A stretch of DNA of 35,868 nt from Chromera velia. Taxonomy: Eukaryota; Sar; Chromeraceae. A program made the position numbers and the translations under genes. Below, one piece after another: positions 11,366-22,024 of this stretch. The notes below the pieces were generated by a model. It searched no databases. It saw only the letters and a program-made list of their open reading frames with translations, and was not told the origin of the DNA. Position 1 is the first letter of the stretch. Each line of letters begins with the position of its first letter. The stretch spans positions 1-35,868 of the forward strand of contig JAHBMJ010001004.1 of the NCBI GenBank assembly GCA_018398765.1, in the 5' to 3' direction.

Positions 11366-11459
11366 GCGACTTGGACGCACAGAACAGTCAGAGAAACAGT
11401 CAGTATCGGGAGGCCCCCGGTCCCTAGGTTGGAAGATACGGGAGCTATTCCAGAAAAGA

Positions 11460-11836
11460 ATTGGAGTTTTTGTCGTACTCTTTTCTATACCTATCAACTT
11501 TCTACTCCCTCCGGGACCCCCTGCTAATGATTTTTGTTACCGCTCCTTTTCTTTTTTTTGGGTTCTTTCCTCCCCTCGGACCCCTCCACCTTTCCAGTCT
11601 CCTTCGCTCTTTACATCTTTCTGAATTCGTTCTTTTTATCGTTTTTCTTCCTCTTTCTGACTCTTGCTGGATTTTCGTGTGCGTGCGTATCTCTAACCTT
11701 TTATCTTATCTGTTTTTCTGTCTATACTTCCTTTCTGCGTTCCCTTCCAGGGGGACCTCCTCCCTTTCTCTCTCTTTTTTTGTCTGTCTGTCTGTCTGTC
11801 TGAGTTTATCTGTCTGTCTGTTTCTGTCTGTCTGTC

Positions 11837-11869
<33 letters not shown>

Positions 11870-12036
11870 GTCTGACAGTGTCTGTCTGTCTCTGTCTGTC
11901 TGTCTGTGTCTGTCTGTCTGTTTCTGTCTGTCTATTTCTGTCTGTCTGTCTGCATGTCTGTCTCAGACTGTCTGTCTGTCTGTCTCTCTTTCTCTGTTTG
12001 ACAGTGTCTGTCTGTTTATCTGTTTCTGTCTGTCTA

Positions 12037-12069
<33 letters not shown>

Positions 12070-12680
12070 CTGTCTGTCTGTCTGTCTATCTGTCTGTCTC
12101 TGTCTGTCTGTCTGTCTCTGTCCGTCAGACTCTGTCTATCTCTCTGTCTGTCTCTTTTTCTGTCTGTCTGTTTGTCTGTCTGTCTGTTTGTATCTGTGTC
12201 TGTCTCTGTCTGTCTGTCTGTCTGTCTGTCTCTGTCTCTATCTCTTTCTCATTCTCTCTCTTTTGCACATTCCTTTCCCTCATATCTTTCTCTATTCTTT
12301 TATGTAATCTTTTCTTTCCCTCTTTCTTGATGCCTGTGGGCGTGTCTTTATCCCTTTCCAAATCGTTTCACTTGTCTTTCTGTCTCTACTTTCTTTCCGT
12401 ATATTAGGCTCCTCGTCCGTCTCCCTTTTCTCTAGCCCCTCTCTCCCTCCCCCCCTCTCCTTCTCTCTCCCTGCCTCCCTCTCTCTCTCCCACCCCCCCC
12501 TCTCTTTCTCCCCCTCTCTCCCTCCCTCCCTCTCTCTCTCCCCCGCTCCTCCTTTCTCTCCCCCTTTTTCCCTCTCCTCCTCCCGCTCTCCCGCTCTCCT
12601 CCCCCCTCTCTCTCTCTCTCCCTCTGTCCGTCTGTCTGTTTTGTCTGTCTGTCTATTTCTCTCTTTTTTTCTGTTTTCTA
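11460..12680. repeat. Pyrimidine tract with a long (CTGT)n array
   Basis: The + strand is strongly C/T-rich. An imperfect CTGT tetranucleotide array fills about 11778-12237, followed by CT/CCT-rich sequence to 12630 and a short second CTGT run. Three overlapping + frames read as Cys/Leu/Ser/Val repeats and are artefacts. C runs follow near 12730 and 12858. Confidence 0.92.
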
Positions 12681-12689
12681 CATTTCCCT

Positions 12690-14171
12690 CCCTTTCTGGA
12701 GTTCCGGAGCGCTATCAGTGCTGTTTGACCCCCCCCCCCTAAACAGAGACTAAACAGAGAGGTCTAGAGATTGACTAGAGACTAGGACAAGGAGTGAAAT
12801 TCTTCTAATATGTCTACTTCTCTTATAAAGCCGATTCAACCATAAATTTTATATATGTCCCCCCCCCCCCTTCCCTCCCGTCATACCTCCACCTTAATTA
12901 CTATAGCTAGCTCCTCGGCGTCGCCTCGTTGGCTGAGAAGTGGGGCCTCTTTGGTCATGCTGCTGAGAACATGTTGAGAGGTGAGATCTGTTCTTCCTCC
13001 CCCCTCTCCCGTTTGCAGCCCTCCCTTGTTGTGAAAACGGTCGGCTTCACCCTCAATGCCATCCTCTCCCTTGCCCATTTCCAAAAACCTTCCTCCAGAC
13101 TGGGTACGGAGTTGGACAGCGAACAGCTCGTCCTTTTCTGCTCAGCCCTGACACCGAAGAATAAAGCAAACGAGAAGCGTTCTCTCCTGCTCAACCCTGA
13201 CACAAGAGGGAAGACGGGCCACATGTTGCATGCCATTGGCCTGCGAGGTGATGCCTCTCTTCTTAATCCCAACTCTTTCAACATATTTTTCTCTTCTCTT
13301 CACACTGAATGAGACAGAACGAAATCTTGCCACAGTAACAGCTTGTCAGCAATCCACCTCGTCTTCGAGTCCAAAAGGGACCGGACCTCCTCCTCTGGTC
13401 ATAAAGGAGGAGGAGAGGTCAGCCTTTGCCTTCTACCCATCTCTCCTAGTCTCTCGTAGCATCTCTCCTCCCCTCCCTTCCCATCCCTTCCTCCATTCCC
13501 TCTTCATCCAGACTGAGCGAGACAGAACGGAACCACATCAAAGCAACAGCTCCGCGCGTCTCTATTTCATGTCCGGTTCCTCTTAAACGGAGGCAGGTGC
13601 CTAGGCAGGTGCATCTTTGCTACTTCTAGTCCTCCACTGTGAGTCGTTCCTTCCACAGAATCAACCTGTTCGTATCATCTGCCGTCTTCTGCAGCAACAC
13701 TTTCAACGGCGTCAGTCTCAACTAAAAAGCAGTCATTTTCCACCGTTTTTGGTCTCGATCGTTCTGTTTGGGAGTAAGCTTTCACGTGTTCCTGGTTACA
13801 GACTGCAGGAGGACGTGCAGGCAGGCCTCTACGGCACTGAACGCTGGAAAGTTAGGTTCGCAGAAATTAATGCGCGCGGATTTTTTTTTCGCGCGCACGC
13901 GCGCGGCGGTGCGCGCGAACCCAAGCCACCTCAGCTGAATCAGCAGCTATACGGAGTTGATCCGATCCTTCCTTCTGCAATGGTGGAGCTTTCTGGCTCC
14001 CGATTAATAATTAAATGAAGAGGGCCAAGCACTCAATGACAGCAAATTGATCTCTGATCGACATGTCATTCATGTGCTCTGGTGACTCATGCAGAGCTGC
14101 ATTCTTCCTGTTGATTTTTGCGATTCTTGGGTAGAGGTCTGGTAAATCAGGTAGACGGATATTTCCCCCTC
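12690..14171. other. Region upstream of the MYND gene, no gene called
   Basis: Complex, mildly repetitive sequence. A short block near 13133 recurs near 13190, and a CTGA.CGAGACAGAACG-like block near 13300 recurs near 13508. Open frames exist on both strands (for example 12929-13312 and 13617-14018), but none has a convincing start, domain or splice context. It may contain promoter or 5' untranslated exons of the MYND gene. Confidence 0.5.
13871..13918. repeat. GC-rich alternating inverted repeat around a T run
   Basis: GCGCGCG (13872-13878) and CGCGCGC (13890-13896) flank a run of T, followed by more GCGC/GTGCGC sequence. It can fold as a hairpin. A related motif occurs at 33297-33325. Confidence 0.65.
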
Positions 14172-15815
14172 ATGAGTGACGAGGCCGGACAGGCAGGGTC
14201 TCAGACCGACCCTTTCCTCGGACTAACTACGAACCCACTGGTACGCCGCTTGCGGGGCTCCCTTCTGCTGAAATATCTGCTGGCGGTACTCCGACGAAGC
14301 GATGCGAGACGGGCAGCCGTCTCGGAGATGGCAGACTGCCGTCTCGACGAGGTTGCCGAGACTCGTCTCATGACCTGTGCGATGCTCTGGTTGAAGAGGG
14401 AAGAGGGGGGAGAATGTCATCTGCAGAAGGCACGAGAAATTTTCAGACTCATTTTTCCCTCCAACCCCTCCGGTCGTCCGATGTCGTTAGAGGACGCTGG
14501 CAGGAAACTGAAATTTGCGCGCATCGTGGGCGAATTGGATTTAGTGGAGGAAGCACTCTCGAATGTCCTCATAGCCGTAGGGGGACGAGATCACACAGTT
14601 GCCCGCTGTGATCTAAGACCGCAGGCTTTCCGTGCGGTTGTGCGGCTAGCTCGGCTTTTTGGCAAGGACTCCCCCCGACGGATGTCCAGTTTCTCTTCTG
14701 CCGAGAATTTGTCCCTCACGGGGGTTGTGGAATCAGTGAGGGTATGGGATTGTACTGCAGATGTGCAAAATGATGAGAAATTACGCAAACAGGTTGCTGA
14801 GGCGCTGCAGGATTTTGACGCGTACGTCTCGGATCTTCAGACAGTGTTGAGAAGTCTTCCAGAGGGGGGGGGAACAATGAGTTTGAAAGAGAGAACAAAA
14901 AGTGCATTGCGCAGTGCATATGTAGACCGAATGTTCCTTCATGTCAACATGCGCGGAGCGGCAGCGGAACAGCAGCTGCGGGCCGATGTGGCGGGATTTA
15001 TTTCCCTGTACGATCCGGTTGGGGACAGGGAGAGGGGATCTAACTTCGTCGGGAACATGTTCGAGGATCCTCTGGACCTTTTCCTCTGGCCACAAATGCA
15101 ATTGGGATTGGCACCCCCTGGTCAGTCTATGCATGTTGGGAGGGATGTGCGGTCATCTACTCATGGAGTGCTTTTCTGAATTTTGTCTTTCATGCATTGG
15201 TCAAACCACAACTCTCTTTCTTCGTCTGATCGATCCATCGGATTTCTTTCCTTGATTCTGTCTAAGTTTTGTGCATTGGTTGAATTGCGTCTTTCATTTC
15301 AGTTGACTCTCAGATTGTGGATATGTATTCTTCCCAATTTTTGTGCATTGGTTGAATTGCGTCTTTCATTTCAGGCGACTCTCTGATTGTGGACATGTAT
15401 TCTTCCCAATCAGATGGTGTGAGGAAGATGGCCAGGACGGTACTCAAACAGGCTGTGAGGCTCCTCCCTCCCGGCAGGAGAGACAAGGCTCTGCTCTCTC
15501 TGGCAGAGTCAGTCAGATGCATGGACAGAGTGGTTAAACTTTGTCTACATTTTTAAGCGACCACGTGGGCATGCTCATACTGCAACTGGCAGACACTTAC
15601 TCACTTACAGACAAGAAGTGAGCGCGCTAAGAGATCGACTGATGATATGCAGACTTTTGATAGAGGCAGGCAGGATGAGGCGAGACGCCGGACGGACATT
15701 TCTTGTCTTGACCTCTCTTGCGTGTTATCGAAAGAGTAGGACCGAAAAATTGGAAGCAACGCTGCAAGTCGGACTTGGTAAAAGGTCGACAGACAATTCC
15801 AGACTGGTACGCTCT

Positions 15816-15849
<34 letters not shown>

Positions 15850-18800
15850 CTCTGTGTGTACAGGTCTGTGTGTTCGTGTGTGTGTCGGCATGCATGCAGG
15901 TACATCTTAGAGGTCTTTCCAGAGGAGAAGCACAGAGCCTCCCGATACCTGGCACAGGCAATTCTCTCCCTTGACGCCCAAATCGCCGACCTGCAAAAAG
16001 AGGCCGATGCACTGAAGCCCTCAGCCATGGCAGACGCAGAGCGTGTCGCTGCTGCTGCCAACCCAAATCACTTAGTGGGGTTTGGGGGTCTCAGAAACTA
16101 CCAACAGTGGGGAGACTTGAAGGAGCTCCAGTCGATTCGGACGGCTCGGAAGGCTGCCGTCATGCGGAGGCTCATCCGTTTGGCTGATATGGGAGTTTTG
16201 AGATCGTGTGGGGGATGCGGGAAGTTGGAGACTCTGCAGAGCCGCCACCAGGTAAGTAAGTTTCAGGTGGTGGATTATGACACGCAATGGACAATTTTTG
16301 TTTTGGAGTATGAGACATATCCCATGAGGGCAGTGCTCTCCCTTCTTCTTTCTTTTCTGTCTCTTCCTCTTCTCCCCCTCTCTTGCGTTACCCCATTTTT
16401 TGGTATGATTTGCTCTTGTAAGTTCTCTTGTTTACCGATCACTCTGCGACTCTCTCCTTCTTCCTTTTAAGTATGCCTTTTTTTCGTTCTTTCACAACTT
16501 TCTGGTCTTGTTGACGCGCCTCCTTTCTCTCCTCTCTGCCTGTTCTCTTCCGCTTCACCTCCCCATCCCTCGATCCCCTCCCTCCCTGTTCCCCTTCCTT
16601 GTCTGCCTCCCTGCAGAGCTGTGCGGGCTGCCGAGTGGTCTCTTACTGCAGCCGTGAGTGTCAGACAGCCCACTGGAAGAAGGCCCACAAGAGGGAGTGC
16701 AAACAACTGCAGGCTACACGTCGCGCAGCCCAACAGAAAGGTAGGCTCGATGGAGTGAGTGAATGAGTGGCGGGGGGAGGGGAGGGTTTCTGTCTGGGTG
16801 CATGAGAGGCTGCAAGAGACTGGCGGTAAGCGGAGCTGACTGTGTCCATGGATGGATGGATGGATGGATGGATGGATCATTTGGAGTCATTAACAGGAGA
16901 AGGAGGGAGGGCGACTCAGATGCATGTAATCTTAATGTTGTGTGGGTGTGTTCCTTCCTTCAAAATCCGGTCGGAAGGCCGGGTCGAGGATGGCATGCAT
17001 GAGTGGATGATGGGAGGAGAAGTGTGTGATCGAGTGGTCCTTCTTGGTCAGACGGCATGCACTCAAAGCACCGCAAGACATTGAAGCCTCGTGCTGTCTG
17101 TCCTTTTCTCTCCCTCACAATTGCTCTCTCTGATTATGTCCCACTTCCAATCGGTGTGTCAGACCGAGAGAAAGATGATTCTCAGAAGAGATCAGGACAA
17201 AGGTACTCCCATACAGCTGTGCAAGTTCGAAGTCTTCAATAATTGGGCTGGGGTGTGTGGCCTCAATCCTCCTCGTACTTGAAATTCGATTATTCGAAAC
17301 AAAACGGTGCGTGCACACACTAAAGAAACATCAACACTAACTCTCGCTGTTCATTCTCACTTACTCATGGTTTTTCTTCGTGTTGCAGCATCTGGGCCGT
17401 CTTCCTCTTCCTCTTCCTCTTCCTCTGCAGAGAAGACTGGAGAGTGAGTTAGACTGTGCAAGAGAACAGTTTTATTTAATTTAGGACAGCGGAAAATTCA
17501 TGTGTTTCGTTCTTGTGCAGAGCGGGATCAGGTGCAGAGTGAGCGAAGACTTGGTGGCAGCTTTCTCTCTCTCTCTCTCTCTCTCCCTCCCTCTCTCTCT
17601 CTCTATTCGAAATTCGACTCCGTCGAGCCCTTCCGACGCCATCCATCCATGCATTCATACATCCATCCTTTCATCCATCCATCCATCTATCTATCCATTC
17701 ATCCATCTATCCATCGATCCATCCATCCATCCATCCTTTCATCCATCCATCCGTCCATCCATCCATCCATCTATACAGCAACGTTTGAAAAGATGTCATG
17801 GTACGATTGATAGAGATGTATGCGTGCGTTCGCATGATTCTTTGACCATGTGAACACAAATCAAGAAGTCTACCTGCACACTTTTCTGTCTTCTCAGGCA
17901 TTCATGAGATGCGCTTTGAGTAGCTGTATGAATAGGACCCAGTAGGGTTGCGATAGAATGAATGGTCAAATGTGTGATCTGATTTTGTTGCCTTTATGAC
18001 GCCCCCGTTTGCCTCCCAGCTCCTTTGTTCCTTCCTATGTTGTTTCCTCTCTTCCTTCTCCTTCCTTCCCCTTCTTGTCTGCAGAAATGCGACGGAGAAG
18101 GGAGCTTCTGAGAGTCACACCGAGAAAGGACAAGGGAAGGACAAGGATGTTAGCGCGGAAGATGGAAAGAACCAGAAAGTAGACTCAGAGTCGAATCCCC
18201 AGGCTGAAACCAAACAACCTGCCGAGACTCATCGAGAGGAGGACTGGGATCTGATCTTAGTCAGAGACCAATCCCTTCCGGAAACCGTAGTCGTTGCAGA
18301 CAGCGGCGAGACTCTCTACAAGGCAGTCGAGGTCCTCATTCGACCGCCAGGAGACGATTTGACAAATCAGGCAAAGGAGGGCAAATGTGACCCTGTGTGG
18401 GCAGAGAGATTTACTGCTTCGTGGTCAGAGGGGATGTCGAACGTTTTTTTCTTCAATGCAAAAGATCATCAGAGATGGAAGGAGGCCCAAGCTATCGCAG
18501 AGGCGGAATCGAAAAAGAGACAGCACGCAGTTCATGCGTCTGGCTTTGTGCCCGACTACTTTCTGCTTCAGACACGAGGGCAACTAGGTCTTCAGCTAGC
18601 AAAGGCCGAAACTTTGATGAGCAGACTAGGCGAGCTCCGTTCCCCCTGGGGTAGTCCTGGTGATTTGTTGTCGAAACTCCCGGAGGATGAGGTGGAGGAA
18701 GACGAGACAGTCACTCGGGAGAAGGAATGCCAGGGGGGAGGGAGCAAGGAAGGGGGGAAAGGGTCAAAGGATGCAGAGAGAGAGAAGAAAAGGTGGTGGA

Positions 18801-19093
18801 GCCGGCAGAGGCAGAGAGATGTTTCAGTGGAAGTTTCGTTGTCTGAGCTCCCGCAGATATGGACAAACCTTCACCAATCAGATTGGTACGGGGGGGAGGA
18901 GTCCGAGCGTCAGATTGCGGCAGAAGCACTGGAGGCTCTCAGACAGTATGATCGCGCTGTCGGTTTTGAGGACAGCGAAGATGTGGAAAGCCAGTTTGCA
19001 ATTCAGACAGACATTGTGAAGCGCACCTCCGCGCATGGAGAGACGCCTACTGAAGAGAAAAATGAGGAGAATACTAGGGCCGGAGAATATTAA
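14172..19093 (+). CDS. MYND-type zinc-finger protein, about 940 residues, 7 exons
   Basis: Modelled exons: 14172-15120, 15375-~15530, ~15611-15784, 15900-16251, 16617-16740, 17389-17443, 18085-19093. The MYND finger is split between exons 4 and 5: CGGC in exon 4, then CAGC, YCSREC, a His in QTAHW, and a final HKREC in exon 5. That is the usual Cys/His order of this family, which binds two zincs and docks proline-containing peptides of partner proteins. Exon 1 encodes a helical, Arg/Leu-rich region of no family I recognise. Exon 6 gives a short Ser run. The last exon is acidic and Glu/Lys-rich with WDLILV and VPDYFLLQ segments, ending in TAA. The start ATG at 14172 is the first good one; an upstream exon is possible. 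Phases agree at all junctions except exon 2 to 3, where I could not find a matching donor. No SET domain is visible, so it is not an SMYD methyltransferase. Confidence 0.8.
15267..15410 (+). repeat. 72-bp tandem duplication spanning a 3' splice site
   Basis: 15267-15338 and 15339-15410 are near-identical (about 4 differences). Each holds the end of intron 1 of the MYND gene, a TTTCATTTCAG acceptor and the first ~36 bases of exon 2. Only the second acceptor (exon starting 15375) keeps the frame open; using the first (15303) leads to an in-frame stop. Confidence 0.9.
15819..15847. repeat. (TG)n microsatellite in intron 3 of the MYND gene
   Basis: Pure TG run just inside the modelled intron 15785-15899. 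It lies between a GTCGAC donor and a TGCATGCAG acceptor. Confidence 0.9.
16846..16876. repeat. (GGAT)n microsatellite in an intron
   Basis: About seven GGAT units within the intron 16741-17388 of the MYND gene. Confidence 0.85.
17565..17775. repeat. (CT)n and (CATC)n microsatellites in an intron
   Basis: CT repeats (about 17565-17602), then CATC/CATT repeats (about 17638-17775), inside the intron 17444-18084 of the MYND gene. Open frames crossing them are artefacts. Confidence 0.9.
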
Positions 19094-19623
19094 AAGCTAA
19101 TCTTCATTCACTTCAATTCAATTCACTTCACTTCATTTCAAAATCTTCAATTGAAATCAATTAAAATCGCAAAACTCTTTTCAGAAACTTTTTATTACTG
19201 AACGAAATTAAAAAAAAAAAATAAAAATAAACTGTATAAGAAACATATGATATAAATGATTTTGTATAGATTTTGTAGCTCTGTACTAGCTCGTCTTGCA
19301 TGACCCATGCATGTCAAATTTAAATTATTGAATTAAATTATTAAGGACTGCCACAAATTTTTGACAAGAATAGGCACCACCAAATACCACCACGGTGTGT
19401 GTGACACATTGTGCTAGACAATGTAGCACCACCGTTTTGTCTTTGGACCTAGCTTTGGACTCTTTGCTTACCAATGCCTTCGTCGAAAAAGATTTGTTCA
19501 AGAATATTAGAGAATCATCTCACAGATCAGACAAAAATTCAAATCAATTGTTCCGAGTCCCTTTCGAGCCATGCACGTAAAGAGAAAAACATTTTCGACC
19601 TACAGGTCTTAGCTGCGTCTGGT
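19094..19623. other. Short AT-rich interval between convergent genes
   Basis: Contains repeated TTCACTTCA-type units (19105-19150) and an A-rich stretch near 19210. It should hold the 3' ends and poly(A) sites of the MYND gene (+) and the YkgJ-type gene (-). No gene is seen. Confidence 0.6.
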
Positions 19624-21172
19624 TCAGTGAAATCTTCTCCAATAGGCTTTGTACCTCTCCCAGAGGTCAACCATCTCTTCTTCAGAATACTCTCGGGGAG
19701 GTATACCCTCTCCTGACGCCCCAGGGATGGAGTCTGTCATAGACTTCAAAGCATCAAAGGAAGAGTCTGAATTCGAATTCGCATGCACGGGGGCACTTCT
19801 TCCTTCTTCTCTTTCCGTCGTATGCCCCTCGGCGTTTGGTTGCAAACCAGAGCCACTGGCACTGTTTTCCTCTTCTCCACCCAAATCTTCACCTCGTATG
19901 GACAGAAACTTTTTGGAGGACTTGTGGTGCCCCGACACTTCCTTACCTTCTGTCCCTCCTCCTTCTCTCACAAGACTCTCCACCTTTCTCATCAAAAACT
20001 CCTGTCTGACTTCTCTTCTCTTCCTGGAGCCCTCTTTTGCAGTCTTGTTCTCCTTCGCACTCATGTCTTTACCCCCCATGCCCCCCAGCTTCATTCGCCC
20101 CTCTCCCAGGGAAATGCCCTCACACCCCCCACGCTCATAATCCCACCAGGGTCCCTCTGGGCTGTCGTCGTCTTCCACCGCCTCGTTTTCCCAGCGGCTT
20201 CTCGACCCAGCCAGGGAAGGCCAGAGGGGATAGGTCCGACACTGAAAGGGCCTGTGTTCGTAGATTTGACATTGCTCTGTGCCGGGAGTCAGAAACACAC
20301 ACCTACTTGTCAGCCTGCCCGGCTCAAAGTCTTCGTCAGGCACGTCTATCAAATAGGCCCACCCATTGTCCAGTACTTCACTGCAAAATTTCTCTTTGAA
20401 TGTGTCAGGGGTGATGCTGAGGAACTCGGAAGCACCCCGGATCTCAGAAGGGCTCATGACCACATACCCCTTCGTCCGACAACACTTGCCACACCCAGTG
20501 CACCCAAATTTCAACCCCCCTGGCTCAGAGGAGATCCACGTCGTCTCCGTCGTCTGCCGTCTCCTGGCTGTAGTGGGGGGCCATTGCCCCTCGCCCTCCT
20601 CAACTTCTGTCTGAACCCCCGACTGTGAAGAAACCTCCCCCTCCAGATTACCAGAGGCACTAAGCCGCTGCGCACAGAAGCAGAGGACGTTGTACAGTGT
20701 GGGAAAGGAAAACAATTGAGCCATCTTGAGAGACGGTTGGAGCAACGGACAACCTCTGTCGATAGCGGAACTGGGGCGAGACAGGAGTGGCGGAAGGGGA
20801 GAGAAGTGGAAGAACAATTGATCGGTGGCAATAACAAAAAAATATACTGTCGAGGCTGCAATGCCCATATGTAGATGACTAGGTGGAAAGAATGAAACTC
20901 AATACAGACAAGCGTTGCACGGAAGGTGTGTCACGACACACGTAGACGGGTACGCAATCACGCCTCTGAACTCGTGAACTCACCAAAGCAGCTTCCAGTC
21001 CCCTCACACGCCTTTCCACTCCTTGCAAGCGAATTGGATGAAAAATGTTGACCGTCCCTGTCCCAGTGGAATGCACTGCCGCCCCGGTCCGGCTCAATCG
21101 CAACAAACGAAAGCACACGGCGAGAGGCAATAGAGACAGCTGTAAAAAAACGCAGTGCACACCGCTAAACAT
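19624..21172 (-). CDS. YkgJ-type (CxxCxxCC) zinc/iron-chelating protein with hydrophobic leader
   Basis: Two exons: 21172-20984 (63 codons from ATG) and 20667-19624 (347 codons, TGA stop), about 410 residues. The intron has a GTGAGT donor and a CTTCTGTGCGCAG acceptor and is phase 0. The metal-binding core is C119, C122, C125 and C126 (CTGCGKCC). Further cysteines are C186, C196 and C206, within RCVFL, CQIYEHRPFQC and the RTYP motif. This is the pattern of the YkgJ / UPF0153 family, presumed to bind Zn or an Fe-S centre; no reaction is established. The N-terminus has a hydrophobic segment (VFLQLSLLPLAVC, about residues 8-20) followed by FRLLRLSR and Ser/Thr/Gly-rich sequence. That resembles a signal peptide plus transit-like region, so secretory or complex-plastid targeting is possible. 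The C-terminal ~190 residues are low-complexity, then end in a helical EEEMVDLWERYKAYW. It diverges from the MATCAP-like gene. Confidence 0.85.
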
Positions 21173-22024
21173 ATCAAGGGCGTGTACTCAACGTTAACGA
21201 ACGAGTCATACAGGTACTCTTACAGGTTACAGGCGTGCAGATTCTCTAAACAGCGGCAGATTTCTTCCAAACAACGACTTTAAGTGCCGTCTCCTATTGA
21301 ATTGCACTTCCTTCACACCGAGAGTCTCTCTCCTTTCACGAGATTGCACAGTTAGCCAGCCACCGGTAAAGGCGTGACGCGTCTGTGTCCGGATTCAAAC
21401 TGATCAAAGACGTATACACGTGTTGGTGTCAGACAGGCGCGTGTCACTCAGTCGGTTGTTGTGAAAGTCTACAAATGTCTGCAAAGTGTTTGTATGCAAA
21501 TTAATGTCTGCAACAGTTCATGCATGGCTTGCAGTTTTCGATCTGCATGACATGCATGCAACTTTTGGGGCCACCGGCGACGCACGCACTCGCGTCTTTG
21601 CGAATACCGATACGAAAGTTTTTTTTCTGCATGGCAAATTAATAGAAATGTTTTTTTTTTTTTTTCTAAATTTTTCAATTCATGCATGCATGCATGCAAT
21701 TCGTCGATTTCAAAACAGAAAGATCGATCGAGACCACTGTGGATCAGCCGTGTAGACAGGAAATAGGAGGACCCACATCAAGGAGGATGGGCTGACTGGA
21801 CAAAGGTCCTTTCGTTCGGATGTTCGGTAAGATCTTCGTTGGGCCTTTTTGAGACTCTGTGCCGCCAAGGAGGAGTTACGCGGTCGCACAGGTCCCGTAC
21901 CTACGTCTTCCGCAGAGGTCCTTACACCACAAGCTTGCCGGCAGCTTTCTGTTCCGTCAGTCCGGCCTTTACAGAGAGCGCGTGACAAAACAGAAGAAGC
22001 AGTGTAAACAAGAATTAGAGAGAG
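21173..22024. promoter_or_regulatory. Divergent intergenic region with clustered TGCATGCA motifs
   Basis: The 852 bp separate the starts of the YkgJ-type gene (-) and the MATCAP-like gene (+), so both promoters must lie here. It contains TGCATGCA at 21553-21560 and a (TGCA)4 run at 21683-21698, plus CATGCATG near 21519-21526. TGCATGCA is a known ApiAP2 target motif in apicomplexans; its role here is inferred. A T run at 21650-21665 and a GATCGATCGA at 21722-21731 are also present. Confidence 0.6.

Noticed and set aside
11461-12407. Long open frames (up to 289 codons) on + rich in Cys/Leu/Ser/Val
   Set aside because: They are translations of the CTGT and CT repeats in all frames, with no complex coding sequence.
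15343-15537. Alternative reading frame across MYND exon 2
   Set aside because: The frame set by the exon 1 junction gives a more natural helical sequence. The alternative has no matching phase. The exon 2 donor itself stays unresolved.
19649-20628. Long + strand frames (163 and 281 codons) opposite the YkgJ-type exon
   Set aside because: They mirror a real minus-strand exon that has the conserved cysteine motifs; the + frames have no domain or splice logic.
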